From: Staphylococcus chromogenes
GTDB taxonomy: Bacteria; Bacillota; Bacilli; Staphylococcales; Staphylococcaceae
NCBI RefSeq assembly: GCF_029024625.1
Contig: NZ_CP118953.1
Span: forward strand, 1,612,001-1,676,000
Length of the DNA: 64,000 bases
Direction of reading: 5' to 3'
Shown: piece after piece, positions 1 through 9,200 of the stretch
Layout: each line of letters begins with the position of its first letter
Position numbering within the stretch: position 1 is the first letter of the stretch
The notes under the pieces: generated by a model
Database searches by the model: none
Seen by the model: only the letters and a program-made list of their open reading frames with translations
What the model was told of the DNA's origin: nothing
Made by a program: the position numbers and the translations under genes

Positions 1-173
1 AGCGCCTCAATCCCTAAGCCGCCACTTCCAGCAAACAAATCCAGTCCAATACCTTGTACTTCATGTAAACTATTAAAAATACCCTCTTTCACTTTATCCA
101 TCGTCGGTCTTGTGTTACGCCCCTCGAGCGTTTCTAATAGTTTACTTTTATGTTTCCCTGCAATGACGCGCAT
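1..173 (-). CDS. rsmD: 16S rRNA (guanine-966-N2)-methyltransferase, N-terminal part, cut by window edge
   Basis: Only the first 57 codons are inside the window. The reverse strand starts ATG at 173 and reads MRVIAGKHKSKLLETLEG, then RNTRPTMDKVKEGIFN, and ends in LDLFAGSGGLGIEA. This is the start of the RsmD family: the RPTxDxVKExxF signature followed by the SAM-binding DLFAGSGxLGxEA loop. RsmD methylates G966 of 16S rRNA in the small subunit. It diverges from the conserved unknown gene at 233. In Bacillus and staphylococci rsmD (ylbH) sits with ylbF, ylbG and coaD, which agrees with the neighbours here. The rest of the gene lies to the left of the window. Confidence 0.95.
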   Translation of the reverse strand, partial: MRVIAGKHKSKLLETLEGRNTRPTMDKVKEGIFNSLHEVQGIGLDLFAGSGGLGIEA

Positions 174-232
174 ATACTTACACTTCCAATCTTATTTCAT
201 TTTTAATATAATCTGCATGAAGGAGGAACACT

Positions 233-622
233 ATGAAACAATCATTTATTGTGCTCGGCCACGGTCTTACAGATTTGTATGAATTTAAAACACTTATCGA
301 ATATAATCATCAAAGAATTGAACGATTAGTTTTTTTCCACACCCCAAAGTCTCAAGAAAAACGCTCGTCAGTGGCCTTAATCATGAAACCCACTGAAGGA
401 AGGTACTTCCAAGGCATTTATATTATGTTAGATGCTCTACGTTATCCTTACCCAGAGTCCAATCGCAAATATGAACTTATCCAGTCTTTTGCAGAACCTT
501 ACCAAATAGAAATGGTCGGCGTAGATGTCCACGCCCCTGATGAATATCCAGAGTTAGAACTCTATTTTAATTATTTAAAGAGCGTGTTAAGACTGCAACA
601 CTGGCTTCCCCCACTAGAATAG
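233..622 (+). CDS. conserved hypothetical protein next to rsmD
   Basis: A 129-residue soluble protein starting MKQSFIVLGHGLTDLYEF, with a strong GGAGG ribosome site nine bases before ATG 233. I see no signal peptide, membrane segment or catalytic motif I can name. It is rich in Tyr, Glu and Leu and ends in WLPPLE. A gene of this size lies at this position in other staphylococci and some bacilli, but I do not know its function. Its stop codon (620-622) directly abuts the stop codon of the convergent ylbG gene (623-625), with no room for a terminator between them. Confidence 0.8.
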   Translation: MKQSFIVLGHGLTDLYEFKTLIEYNHQRIERLVFFHTPKSQEKRSSVALIMKPTEGRYFQGIYIMLDALRYPYPESNRKYELIQSFAEPYQIEMVGVDVHAPDEYPELELYFNYLKSVLRLQHWLPPLE

Positions 623-871
623 TTAAAACTCATATTTTTCTTTTTCATAAACTTTTTTGATAGTTTTGTATGGGGAGCTGACGATATTCGTCACATATTT
701 AAGTTTCATTAGTTTTTGGACTGTTTGATCTACTTGTTCTTGATCAACATACATGGCCACATATTTGTGTGATTTACTCACGGCTACAATATGACCGTAT
801 TTACGAATATGACGTTCATGCTTCATATTTTTTAAGTAAATAATTAATTTTTCTCGTTGTACGATTTCCAT
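623..871 (-). CDS. ylbG: YlbG family protein (DUF2129)
   Basis: An 82-residue basic protein beginning MEIVQREKLIIYLKNMKHER. An in-frame GTG lies at 892, but GAGGTG sits at the right distance before ATG 871, so I use 871. The family is small, cytoplasmic and of unknown function, and in Bacillales it is encoded next to ylbF and rsmD, as here. The sequence has alternating beta and helix character with many Lys and Tyr residues. There is no intergenic space at its 3' end, because its stop meets that of the opposing gene. Confidence 0.85.
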   Translation of the reverse strand: MEIVQREKLIIYLKNMKHERHIRKYGHIVAVSKSHKYVAMYVDQEQVDQTVQKLMKLKYVTNIVSSPYKTIKKVYEKEKYEF

Positions 872-959
872 TTTTTCACCTCGCACTTTCACGTTTATAT
901 CGTACCATGTAAAACTTTAAAACGAAAAGGTAAAATTTTTCATGAAGTAGGTGTATACT

Positions 960-1868
960 ATGTCAAACTTTATAACAAAATTTGGAAGCGCGTCACAAAA
1001 ACGATTTAATTGTAAATTATTCCACATTAAAACACAAACGAGAGACCAACATCCTTATTTTCAAAAGCCCTCTCCATATATACTCAGTCATCGTGGCGGC
1101 GCGTTTGAACGCCCTGAACATACAATCCTCGCCTTTGACCATAGTGCAAAACTTGGTTTGACAGGTTTTGAAATTGATATCCGTTTGTCAAAAGACCGAC
1201 ATATTATTGTATTTCACGATGCCGATGTTAATCGCACCACAAATGGTTCTGGGCGTGTGGCACAACACACTTTAGAAGAGTTAAAGCGATTAGATGCTGG
1301 TTTTCACTTTAAAGACATTAATGGTAAATTTCCTTACCGCGGACATTCAAAAGCTAAAATTGTCACGTTAGACGAATTACTCACACGTTATCCTAACCAA
1401 TTGATTAATATCGATATTAAAGATCATCCCCATACACCTGAAGGTGAGATTGCCGCAGAAAGGTTATATCAAACGATTATTAAGCATCAAGCCCAACAAC
1501 GCGTGCTCGTAACGAGCTTTCATAAAGCACAAATCGCGCGCTTCAACCAACTTCAAACAAATGAAATCGCGACGGGCGCTAGTCAATCTGAAGTGACAGA
1601 AGGACTTTTAAAGTTTTACATCGGACTGCCTCATTTATATGAAGGTCAAGCGTTGACGTTTCAAATGCCTTTATCGCATAAGGGCATCTCACTCACATCT
1701 TCACGTTTAATTCGCTGGTTGAATTCCCGTCATATTGTTCCAGGCTATTACGGGGTCAATAGTATTGATTTAATGGTAGATCTCGTTGAAAAAGGCGTTC
1801 ATACCATCGTGACAGACCGCCCGACATTAGCCCAACAATTTTTATCCAGAAAATTTTCTAAAAATTAG
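960..1868 (+). CDS. glycerophosphodiester phosphodiesterase family protein
   Basis: A GDPD-family enzyme of 302 residues that would hydrolyse glycerophosphodiesters to glycerol-3-phosphate and an alcohol. Visible signatures are the N-terminal HRGGAFERPEHT block (family HRG...PENT), then GFEIDIRLSKDRHIIVFHDADVNRTTNG, the metal-binding E-x-D and catalytic H-D. IDIKDH and TDRP follow later, as in the TIM-barrel family. An upstream GTG at 951 is possible, but GTAGGTG fits ATG 960 better. No cleavable signal peptide is evident, so the protein is probably cytoplasmic. A weak hairpin with 8-bp arms (1947-1980) lies downstream. Confidence 0.88.
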   Translation: MSNFITKFGSASQKRFNCKLFHIKTQTRDQHPYFQKPSPYILSHRGGAFERPEHTILAFDHSAKLGLTGFEIDIRLSKDRHIIVFHDADVNRTTNGSGRVAQHTLEELKRLDAGFHFKDINGKFPYRGHSKAKIVTLDELLTRYPNQLINIDIKDHPHTPEGEIAAERLYQTIIKHQAQQRVLVTSFHKAQIARFNQLQTNEIATGASQSEVTEGLLKFYIGLPHLYEGQALTFQMPLSHKGISLTSSRLIRWLNSRHIVPGYYGVNSIDLMVDLVEKGVHTIVTDRPTLAQQFLSRKFSKN

Positions 1869-1946
1869 ATTTAGACTAAGGGCGATGCTAACGTGTTGCG
1901 CTTTATGATTATTTTATACTTTTCCACACAAGACCCTACGATGCGT

Positions 1947-1988
1947 ATGACTTAATTGAAATAATGCTAAAATAAGTCATTTATCTCT
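1947..1988 (+). terminator. weak possible terminator after the phosphodiesterase gene
   Basis: ATGACTTA at 1947-1954 pairs with TAAGTCAT at 1973-1980 over an 18-base loop, followed by TTATCTCT. The T tract is poor, so this is only a candidate. Confidence 0.35.
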
Positions 1989-2023
1989 ATAAAATTTGAC
2001 TTTAAAATAAACATTCCATAGAA

Positions 2024-2060
2024 AAAATGAAACCCCGCTAAGTCTTTACTTAGTGGGGTT
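2024..2060 (-). terminator. Rho-independent terminator overlapping the ylbF stop codon
   Basis: AACCCCGCTAAGT (2031-2043) and ACTTAGTGGGGTT (2048-2060) form a 13-bp stem with a 4-base loop. On the reverse strand it is followed by a T-rich run (2023-2027). The distal arm contains the last codons (Lys-Pro-His) and the stop codon of ylbF, so the terminator starts inside the coding sequence. Confidence 0.88.
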
Positions 2061-2487
2061 TACATTGACATGCATCTCCAGTAGCACAACCGTGCGCCAA
2101 TTTATCGAACAATGGCGTTCCTGCTTCAACTTTTACATGTTCGGAGATACTCGTAGCAATCACAGTCACCACTTCATCTATAAGGCGTTGAAGTTCAGTT
2201 TCTGCTTGCTTAAACGCAACAACACTCGGATGCATTTCATAATTTCTTTTAGCACGTCTTGTAGCGAGCATCACTTGCTGATAATCTGGATGATAACGAC
2301 CAAATCTTTGGACTTCATTATATTTTATACGTTCTTTTAAAAAGGCTTGATACAGCTGTTGGGCTTTTATATCACTTTGAAGCGTCTGTTTTGTTTTCTT
2401 ATAGTTCTCACTTTCTTCTGACGCTCGTATCATATCTCCTAAATGATCTGTTTGATCTAAAATATTCATAAGGGATTCATTAAACAC
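2050..2487 (-). CDS. ylbF: YlbF/RicF family regulator (DUF964)
   Basis: A 145-residue, largely helical protein of the YlbF/YmcA family. In Bacillus, YlbF (RicF) works with YmcA and YaaT in a complex that affects RNase Y-dependent mRNA maturation and carries iron-sulphur clusters. The C-terminal end HGCATGDACQCKPH holds three cysteines (about 134, 140 and 142), consistent with cluster binding; that role here is inferred from the family. The start overlaps the end of ylbC by 8 bases, which implies translational coupling. A strong terminator arm forms the end of the coding sequence. Confidence 0.88.
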   Translation of the reverse strand: MFNESLMNILDQTDHLGDMIRASEESENYKKTKQTLQSDIKAQQLYQAFLKERIKYNEVQRFGRYHPDYQQVMLATRRAKRNYEMHPSVVAFKQAETELQRLIDEVVTVIATSISEHVKVEAGTPLFDKLAHGCATGDACQCKPH

Positions 2488-3553
2488 TTTGATCTTCCTC
2501 CTCTAGAAAGATGAGAATGAAATATTGACGATCAATTTCTCCTCCCATTTTCGAATACTTCTCATTAAGCATACGCGAACGGTGAGCATCTGAGTTCATC
2601 CAACTATGCGTTAATGTCGGGACATCATTAAAATTATAGGCGACGTTTTGAGAAACACTTTGATAACTTAAATCCGTTTGATCGAGGACATCTATTAAAC
2701 TGGATTCTGTAAACGTATGGTTGCCGCTTGCAAGTGTATTAAATAAATTAACGTTCGCCACACTTTCTAGTTTCCCTTCAACTTGTAATGGGCGACGATG
2801 ATAGAGCTTTCTCATTTCATTCGTTAACTCATATAAAGTTAAACGTTGATTAACGTCTTGATCAGGATTTTTATGTGCTTCTTTTTGGTCAACCTCATCT
2901 TCACTAAGAAGCTCAGGCTGATTTTGAGTATAAGGATTTATAACGACTAACGCTTCTTTATCTAAAAATCTCAATCCAATGACACGGTTCGATTGTTGAT
3001 CAATGAACACTTGTGCATAAATATCCCCAAAAGGTATTAAGGCTTGCGTTTTAATATCTTCATCAGACAATTCATAATGGTAGTGTTTTCCATTAAATTT
3101 AAATTGAGGCTCAGTATTAATTGAAAAGGAATTATAAATCTTATCAGCTCTAGAATTAATCTCTATAGGGCCTGTTTTCCCTTTTGCCCCTTCTCCTGTC
3201 ACATAGACAGATTTCACTTTTTGACCTTTTACAGTGACAATTAAATACATGTTATCACGATGATAAATATAGTTTTCAAAATCTTTTTCATAACTATATC
3301 TTCGGTCTGCTTGACCATATTTTCGAGTCACCGTTTCGATAGATTGACCCACTAAGGTGCCTACACCTTTAGTTAATTTTGGGTTCCCCCCTTCATTGGG
3401 GTTTGTTTTCGGAGGTGACGTGCGGTTCACACGCTCATTCGAATGATTTGGATTCTCTAAAACATCGAATTCAAGTTTGGGGGAGTAGAACAAATAAATT
3501 AATAACCCAACTAATAAAATAATCCCCACCACTTTAATAATGATACTTTTCAT
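2480..3553 (-). CDS. ylbC: CAP/SCP domain protein, membrane-anchored (YlbC-like)
   Basis: A 357-residue protein with one N-terminal membrane anchor (about residues 4-24, VVGIILLVGLLIYLF) and an extracytoplasmic body. The middle region matches the CAP-associated domain (GQSIETVTRKYGQADRRYSYEKDF). The C-terminal part is a CAP/SCP domain (ELTNEMRKLYHRRPL, HSWMNSDAHRSRMLN, MGGEI). AAGGAGGTG precedes ATG 3553; a GTG at 3559 lies within that ribosome site and is rejected. It is co-transcribed with ylbF. The substrate or partner is unknown. Confidence 0.85.
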   Translation of the reverse strand: MKSIIIKVVGIILLVGLLIYLFYSPKLEFDVLENPNHSNERVNRTSPPKTNPNEGGNPKLTKGVGTLVGQSIETVTRKYGQADRRYSYEKDFENYIYHRDNMYLIVTVKGQKVKSVYVTGEGAKGKTGPIEINSRADKIYNSFSINTEPQFKFNGKHYHYELSDEDIKTQALIPFGDIYAQVFIDQQSNRVIGLRFLDKEALVVINPYTQNQPELLSEDEVDQKEAHKNPDQDVNQRLTLYELTNEMRKLYHRRPLQVEGKLESVANVNLFNTLASGNHTFTESSLIDVLDQTDLSYQSVSQNVAYNFNDVPTLTHSWMNSDAHRSRMLNEKYSKMGGEIDRQYFILIFLEEEDQSV

Positions 3554-3621
3554 AGGCACCTCCTTAAATAAGACATTTTACAATATTTTCGCACTTTTTG
3601 TGTGAAAATTAAAGAAATTAA

Positions 3622-3671
3622 AATAAAAAAAGAGTTGTAACAGGGTCTCTTATCAAAGAATGTTACAACTC
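3622..3671 (-). terminator. Rho-independent terminator downstream of ctaM
   Basis: GAGTTGTAAC (3632-3641) and GTTACAACTC (3662-3671) form a 10-bp stem with a 20-base loop. On the reverse strand this is followed by a run of seven T (3625-3631). It ends the ctaB-ctaM transcript. Confidence 0.85.
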
Positions 3672-3678
3672 AACACTA

Positions 3679-4140
3679 TTATAATCCAAAAGTTGCTTTA
3701 ATTAATGATGTTGTTTCGCCACCAGGATATAACACGTACAATAAAATATAAACCGCTACGCCTGTAATCGCTGTAAAAAACCATACCACAGAAGCTGGAG
3801 GTCCTACTTTACGGTGAACATGATATTTGTCTTTCAAACCAGTAATGATTTGGATTAAACCAAGCACAGCCCCCACTGTTGCTAAAGTAATGTGACAGAA
3901 TAGAAAAATTGTATAATAAATTTTAATGGAGTCTGGTCCACCAAACGCAGTATTTCCAATGAAGATGGTACGACTCGCATAAATCGTAAAGAATATTACG
4001 GCGAAAATAGCCGCTAATAACATTACTTTTTTATGTTTTTTTATTTCTTTTTTCCAAATCAATCTCCATCCAATGGCAACAAATATTGCGCTGATGACAA
4101 TACACATTGTACTAATCGTTGGTAAAATTGGTAAGCTCAT
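3679..4140 (-). CDS. ctaM: CtaM, oxidase maturation membrane protein (DUF420)
   Basis: A 153-residue integral membrane protein with four predicted segments (about 8-25, 42-60, 78-100, 118-140). The DUF420 family member CtaM is required in S. aureus for a functional aa3-type menaquinol oxidase (QoxABCD). Histidines in FCHITLATVGAVLG and in KYHVHRKVG are typical of the family. It lies directly behind ctaB on the same strand, and a GAGGG site precedes the ATG. Finding ctaA, ctaB, ctaM and qoxAB in one window fits a shared role in making the haem A oxidase. Confidence 0.88.
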   Translation of the reverse strand: MSLPILPTISTMCIVISAIFVAIGWRLIWKKEIKKHKKVMLLAAIFAVIFFTIYASRTIFIGNTAFGGPDSIKIYYTIFLFCHITLATVGAVLGLIQIITGLKDKYHVHRKVGPPASVVWFFTAITGVAVYILLYVLYPGGETTSLIKATFGL

Positions 4141-4164
4141 TTTTAAACCCTCACTCGTATTTGT

Positions 4165-5079
4165 TTAAATCATATTGATTAAAGTTATAATAACCACAAG
4201 TGCGAAAAAGACAACAAGATAATTCAATGAATAAATAAACATTTTAGTTGCCCATTTCGACTCATTTGATGTTGATTTGAAACTTGTAAACCATAAATAT
4301 AACCATCCAAGATTTAAAAGCGTCGCTAAAACGATAAAAATATTTCCTAAAGCATGCATTAAAAATGGTAAAGGTAACAATGCAATTAACCATAACAACA
4401 TACCGACTCTCGTACGTTTAAAACCACTCACAGAAGGTAACATTGGAATATTTGCCATTGCATATTCATCTTTACGTTTAATCGCTAGCGCATAAAAATG
4501 AATAGGTTGCCAACAAAATACAACAAAAAATAATGCCCAAGCTAATAGAGACAAATGGCCATCAATGGCTGCCCAACCAATTAAAGGTGGTACTGCTCCA
4601 GGAAAACTTCCGACGACCGTGTTCCAAGTTGTATGACGTTTAGACCAAATAGAATAGAAAGAAACGTAGCCAATTACTCCTGCTAAACCAATCACACCTG
4701 CAGGTATATTTAGGATGAATAAAAGTATTTCACCAATGATAATCATACCTAAACTTAATATTAAAAGATGACGATTTGAAATCCGATCATTAACTGTAGG
4801 ACGGTTTTGTTTGCTCGGCATCACACGGTCAATATCTTGGTCGTAATAATTATTAAGTGCACACGCACCTCCCATAACCAAAGTGGATCCTAACATCATC
4901 GTAAAAATTTGTGGTATCGATCCTAAAAACGAATGATGCGTAAACACGATGGCTAGCCATGCACCAGCAAAGGCAGGTATCAGGTTACCTTGAACAAGGC
5001 CTAACTTGACAATCTGCTTTAATTCTTGAAAAGTAACACGTCCATGAGTTCGAACGGCTAACTCGGATTTAGACATCAT
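4165..5079 (-). CDS. ctaB: protohaem IX farnesyltransferase (haem O synthase)
   Basis: A 304-residue UbiA-family membrane enzyme that transfers a farnesyl group to haem B to make haem O, the precursor of haem A. The prenyl-diphosphate/Mg motif is clear at residues 76-90 ([15 protein letters not shown]), and the second acidic region appears in [15 protein letters not shown]. Eight or nine membrane segments are evident. A GGGGGG ribosome site lies close to two consecutive ATG codons (5079 and 5076), so the exact start is uncertain by one residue. It diverges from ctaA and is followed by ctaM. Confidence 0.93.
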   Translation of the reverse strand: MMSKSELAVRTHGRVTFQELKQIVKLGLVQGNLIPAFAGAWLAIVFTHHSFLGSIPQIFTMMLGSTLVMGGACALNNYYDQDIDRVMPSKQNRPTVNDRISNRHLLILSLGMIIIGEILLFILNIPAGVIGLAGVIGYVSFYSIWSKRHTTWNTVVGSFPGAVPPLIGWAAIDGHLSLLAWALFFVVFCWQPIHFYALAIKRKDEYAMANIPMLPSVSGFKRTRVGMLLWLIALLPLPFLMHALGNIFIVLATLLNLGWLYLWFTSFKSTSNESKWATKMFIYSLNYLVVFFALVVIITLINMI

Positions 5080-5289
5080 GTCCCCCCCTTAAAAATTTCA
5101 TATAATACAATGATATATTAAAGTGAAATACTTTACTAGGTAAATTCTAAAAAAAATGTGACACTTTAACGACATTCATTGAAAGTCACCATTAAGTCAC
5201 ATACATATGTTCTTTTTTTGCTATAATATAGCTAAATGTAAAATTACGATACTTTTACAACATTATTTTGAATAACGGGGTGTTGAACA
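5080..5289. promoter_or_regulatory. divergent ctaB/ctaA promoter region
   Basis: On the plus strand an extended -10 element TGCTATAAT (5219-5227) lies about 60 bases before the ctaA start. No good -35 is seen. Between 5157 and 5200 there are several GTGAC/GTCAC-type half sites (a TGTGACACTTTAA segment, AAAGTCACC, AAGTCACAT) that could bind a regulator. Which regulator, if any, is unknown. Confidence 0.5.
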
Positions 5290-6198
5290 GTGTTTAAAAA
5301 GCGAAACCTAAAGTGGTTATCGGTACTTGCCACTTTAATTATGGTATGGGTTCAGCTTGGTGGTGCACTCGTTACAAAAACCGGTTCTGCTGATGGTTGC
5401 GGGACGGATTGGCCATTATGTCACGGTGCCTTATTACCTAAAAACCTCCCGATTGAAACGATTATTGAGTTGAGTCATCGTGCAGTTTCTGGACTCTCAT
5501 TACTCGTTGTACTTTGGCTTGTGATTACATCTTGGAAGCATATCGGGCATATAAAAGAAGTCAAGCCATTATGTAGTATTAGCGTTGGATTCTTATTACT
5601 ACAAGCATTGATCGGGGCAGCCGCAGTTATGTGGCAACAAAATGACTATATACTCGCATTACATTTTGGGATTTCATTAATCAGTTTCTCATCTGTATTT
5701 GTACTCACATTGATTATTTTTGATTTAGACCAAAAATATGAAGCAAATATTGTACATATTCGAAAGCCACTTCAACTTCTAACTTGGATAATGGCTGGTA
5801 TTATTTATGTCGCAATCTATACAGGTGCCCTTGTACGTCATACAGAGTCAAGTTTAGCTTATGGTGCATGGCCGTTACCGTTTAATGATTTAATGCCACA
5901 TGATATGCACGATTGGGTACAACTTTCACATCGTATTTTAGCTTTTATTGCATTTATCACAGTCATGATTGTTTATATTCATGCCATTAAAAACTATCCA
6001 AACATTCGTACGATACGATACGGTTATACGGCAAGTTTTATACTCATCATTCTACAAGTCGTCACAGGTGCTTTATCAGTGATTACAAATGTAAACTTAA
6101 TCATTGCCTTGCTTCATGCATTATTTATTACGCTTCTATTTGGCATGATTAGTTATTTCTTACTTCTTATTTTACGATCGAATCGTGGAGAGCAGTAA
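5290..6198 (+). CDS. ctaA: haem A synthase
   Basis: A 302-residue membrane protein with eight predicted segments that oxidises the haem O methyl group to give haem A. The first extracellular loop carries the Cys pair of the Gram-positive type (Cys37 and Cys44 in [11 protein letters not shown]), and the conserved Glu60-x-x-His63 lies in ELSHR. A second ELSHR-like site is QLSHR in the C-terminal half, as expected for the duplicated four-helix bundle. Translation starts at GTG 5290 behind GGGGTG. It is transcribed away from ctaB-ctaM and shares a bidirectional terminator with the convergent pycA. Confidence 0.93.
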   Translation: MFKKRNLKWLSVLATLIMVWVQLGGALVTKTGSADGCGTDWPLCHGALLPKNLPIETIIELSHRAVSGLSLLVVLWLVITSWKHIGHIKEVKPLCSISVGFLLLQALIGAAAVMWQQNDYILALHFGISLISFSSVFVLTLIIFDLDQKYEANIVHIRKPLQLLTWIMAGIIYVAIYTGALVRHTESSLAYGAWPLPFNDLMPHDMHDWVQLSHRILAFIAFITVMIVYIHAIKNYPNIRTIRYGYTASFILIILQVVTGALSVITNVNLIIALLHALFITLLFGMISYFLLLILRSNRGEQ

Positions 6199-6214
6199 TC
6201 TATATCTCATACGC

Positions 6215-6250
6215 AATAAGGGCGGGGACCTGAGTCCTCGCCCTTATTTT
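6215..6250. terminator. bidirectional terminator between ctaA and pycA
   Basis: AATAAGGGCGGGGAC (6215-6229) and GTCCTCGCCCTTATT (6234-6248) form a 15-bp stem (one G-T pair) with a 4-base loop. T-rich on both sides, it serves the convergent genes. Confidence 0.9.
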
Positions 6251-6252
6251 AG

Positions 6253-9200
6253 TTATTCAGCTTGTTCAATTTCGATTAATAAGTCCCCTGTTTCAATTCC
6301 CTCATTAGGTGAAACATGTACTTTCTTAACGGTTCCTTTAAAAGGCGCTTGTATTGTCGTTTCCATTTTCATTGCTTCAGTAATAATGAGTGACTGGTTA
6401 GCTTCTACTGCATCACCTTCACTGACATTCACTTGCAAAACGGTACCTGGCATTTGCGCACCAATATGTGTTGGGTTAGACTTATCTGCTTTTGGTTTTG
6501 CTAAATGTGAAGCTTGTACGTTCTCGTCTTTAATTTGAACACGTCGCGCTTGACCATTCATATCAAAGAAGACGGTACACATGCCATTTTCATCAGGTTT
6601 CGTTATCGTTTTAAGTGTAATGATTAAAATTTTACCTTTATCGATTTCGATTTCAACCGTTTCATTATCACGCATACCAAAGAAAAATGTTGGCGTATCT
6701 AAAATTGAAACATCTCCAAACTTTTCATAAGTTTGAACATATTGTTCATATACTTTTGGATATAACGCATAGCTAATTAAATCTTCATCAGTGACTTTAT
6801 CTTGTTGTTTTTGTTGCAATTCTTCTCTTAGTGCCTCAAAGTCGACAGGTTCAAGATATTCACCAGGACGTTTCGTGAGTGATTTTTGACCTTTTAATAC
6901 CGCTTGTTGTAACTCTTTATTGAAACCGTTGACCGGTTGTCCGATTTCACCTTTAAAGAAAGAAACAACGGATTCTGGAAAATCAAGTTTATGTCCATCA
7001 CGAATGACTGCTTGTTCATCCAAATCGTTTTGCACCATATATAATGCCATATCTCCTACAACTTTTGAGGATGGTGTTACTTTTACAATATCACCAAATA
7101 AGAAGTTCACGCGACGATACATTTTCTTAACTTCACCAAAACGCTCACCTAGTCCTAAACTTTTCGCTTGTTGACGCAAGTTTGAATATTGTCCACCCGG
7201 CATTTCGTGTTGGTATATTTCTGTATGCGGTGATTTCATATCACTTTCAAAATCACTATAGTAAGCACGTGTCGCATCCCAATATTGTGAAAGTGTTTCA
7301 TGACCATCAATATCCATACGCAAATCTCTTTCGAATCCATCTAAAGTGTAATAAAGAGAGTTACTACTTGGTTGACTTGTCAAACCAGACATCGCCGCCA
7401 CAGCAGTATCTACAATATCCACGCCTGCATCTATCGCTTGTTTATAAATAATGATGCCGTTACCACTCGTATCATGCGTGTGTAGGTGGATCGGTAAATC
7501 AACAGCTGCTTTTAGCTCACCTATTAACTCATAGGCTGCGCGAGGTTTCAATAATCCCGCCATATCTTTAATAGCTAACATATGGAATCCTTCTCGTTCC
7601 AGTGTCTTCGCTAATTTTACGTAGTAATCAAGCGTATAAATGTTAGAGCGTTCCGGATTTAAGATATCACCCGTGTAACAAATCGTACCTTCTGAAATCT
7701 TTCCGGCTTCTTGAACCGCTTCATTGGCGACTTTCATTTGCTCTACCCAGTTTAACGAATCAAAAATACGGAAAACATCTACGCCTGCTTCAGCACTTTG
7801 TTTCACAAATTTTTGAATGACATTGTCCGGATAGTTTTTATATCCGACTGCGTTAGACGCTCTTAGCAACATTTGAAAGAGAACGTTCGGAATCGCTTCA
7901 CGTAAATCATGTAATCTTTGCCAAGGATTTTCCTTTAAAAAGTTAAAAGCAACATCAAATGTCGCGCCTCCCCATAATTCTAATGAGAAGTTATCTTGCA
8001 TGACTTTCGCAGTTGCAGGTGCAATTTTAAGTAAGTCATGCGATCTTACGCGTGTGGCTAATAGGGACTGATGGGCATCACGGAATGTCGTATCTGTAAT
8101 CAATACATCTTTCTGTTTTTTTACCCAGTTTGCGACAGCTTGTGGACCTTTTTCATCTAGTAATTGCTTGGTGCCTCTAAGGTCTGCTACCTCTTTTGCA
8201 CTCACTTTTGGGATTTCTGCAGGTTCGAATGTCGGCTTTGGTCTTTTTTTGACATTAGGGAATCCATTGATCGTAACATTTCCAATGTATTCTAAAGTTT
8301 TAGTTCCTCTATCTCGCGATGGTTTAATCTTAAATAGTTCAGGAGCATTTTCAAGAAATTTAGTTGTATAATCTCCAGAAGCAAATTTTTGGTGATTAAT
8401 GACATTGCGTAAAAATGGAATATTTGTTTTTACACCTCTAATACGCATTTCTTGTAATGAACGTTCCATTTTTTCTCGAGCTTCTTTATAGCTGATCGCA
8501 TGAGTAGAGACTTTTACAAGTAGCGAGTCATAATAAGGTGAAATTTCAGCACCTTGGAAAGCATCTCCCGCATCTAAACGAACCCCAAATCCACCACTTG
8601 AACGATAAGCGACAATTCGCCCTGTATCTGGCATAAAGTCTTGTGTTGGATCTTCAGTTGTAATTCGGCATTGAATCGCATAACCGAGTGTCTTAATTTC
8701 ATTTTGCGCTGGCATACTGATGGCTTCTTCATGGAGTGATTCGCCTTCAGCAATGAGAATTTGAGTTTTAACAATATCTACACCTGTAATCATCTCAGTA
8801 ATCGTATGTTCAACTTGGACACGAGGATTAACTTCAATGAAGTAAAACGCATCGCCTGAAACTAAAAATTCAACTGTCCCTGCATTGACATAGTTGATTT
8901 TTTTCATTAAATCTACTGCTGCTGCACAAATGCGCTCTCTAAGTTCATCAGATAAGGATACTGAAGGGGCCACTTCTACTACTTTTTGATGACGTCTTTG
9001 AACGGAACAATCTCTTTCATAAAGATGGATAATGTTCCCTTCTTCATCTCCAATAATTTGAACTTCTATATGTTTAGGGTTATCTATGAATTTTTCAATG
9101 TAAACTTCGCTATTGCCAAATGATTTTTCAGCTTCAGATTTTGCGCGAGTAAAGGCCTCTTCCAGTTCTGAAGCTTCGCGAACGATACGCATTCCTTTAC

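Noticed and set aside
6185..6538. 117-codon plus-strand ORF overlapping the end of pycA
   Set aside because: It is the antisense shadow of the biotinyl domain of pycA and runs through the terminator stem.
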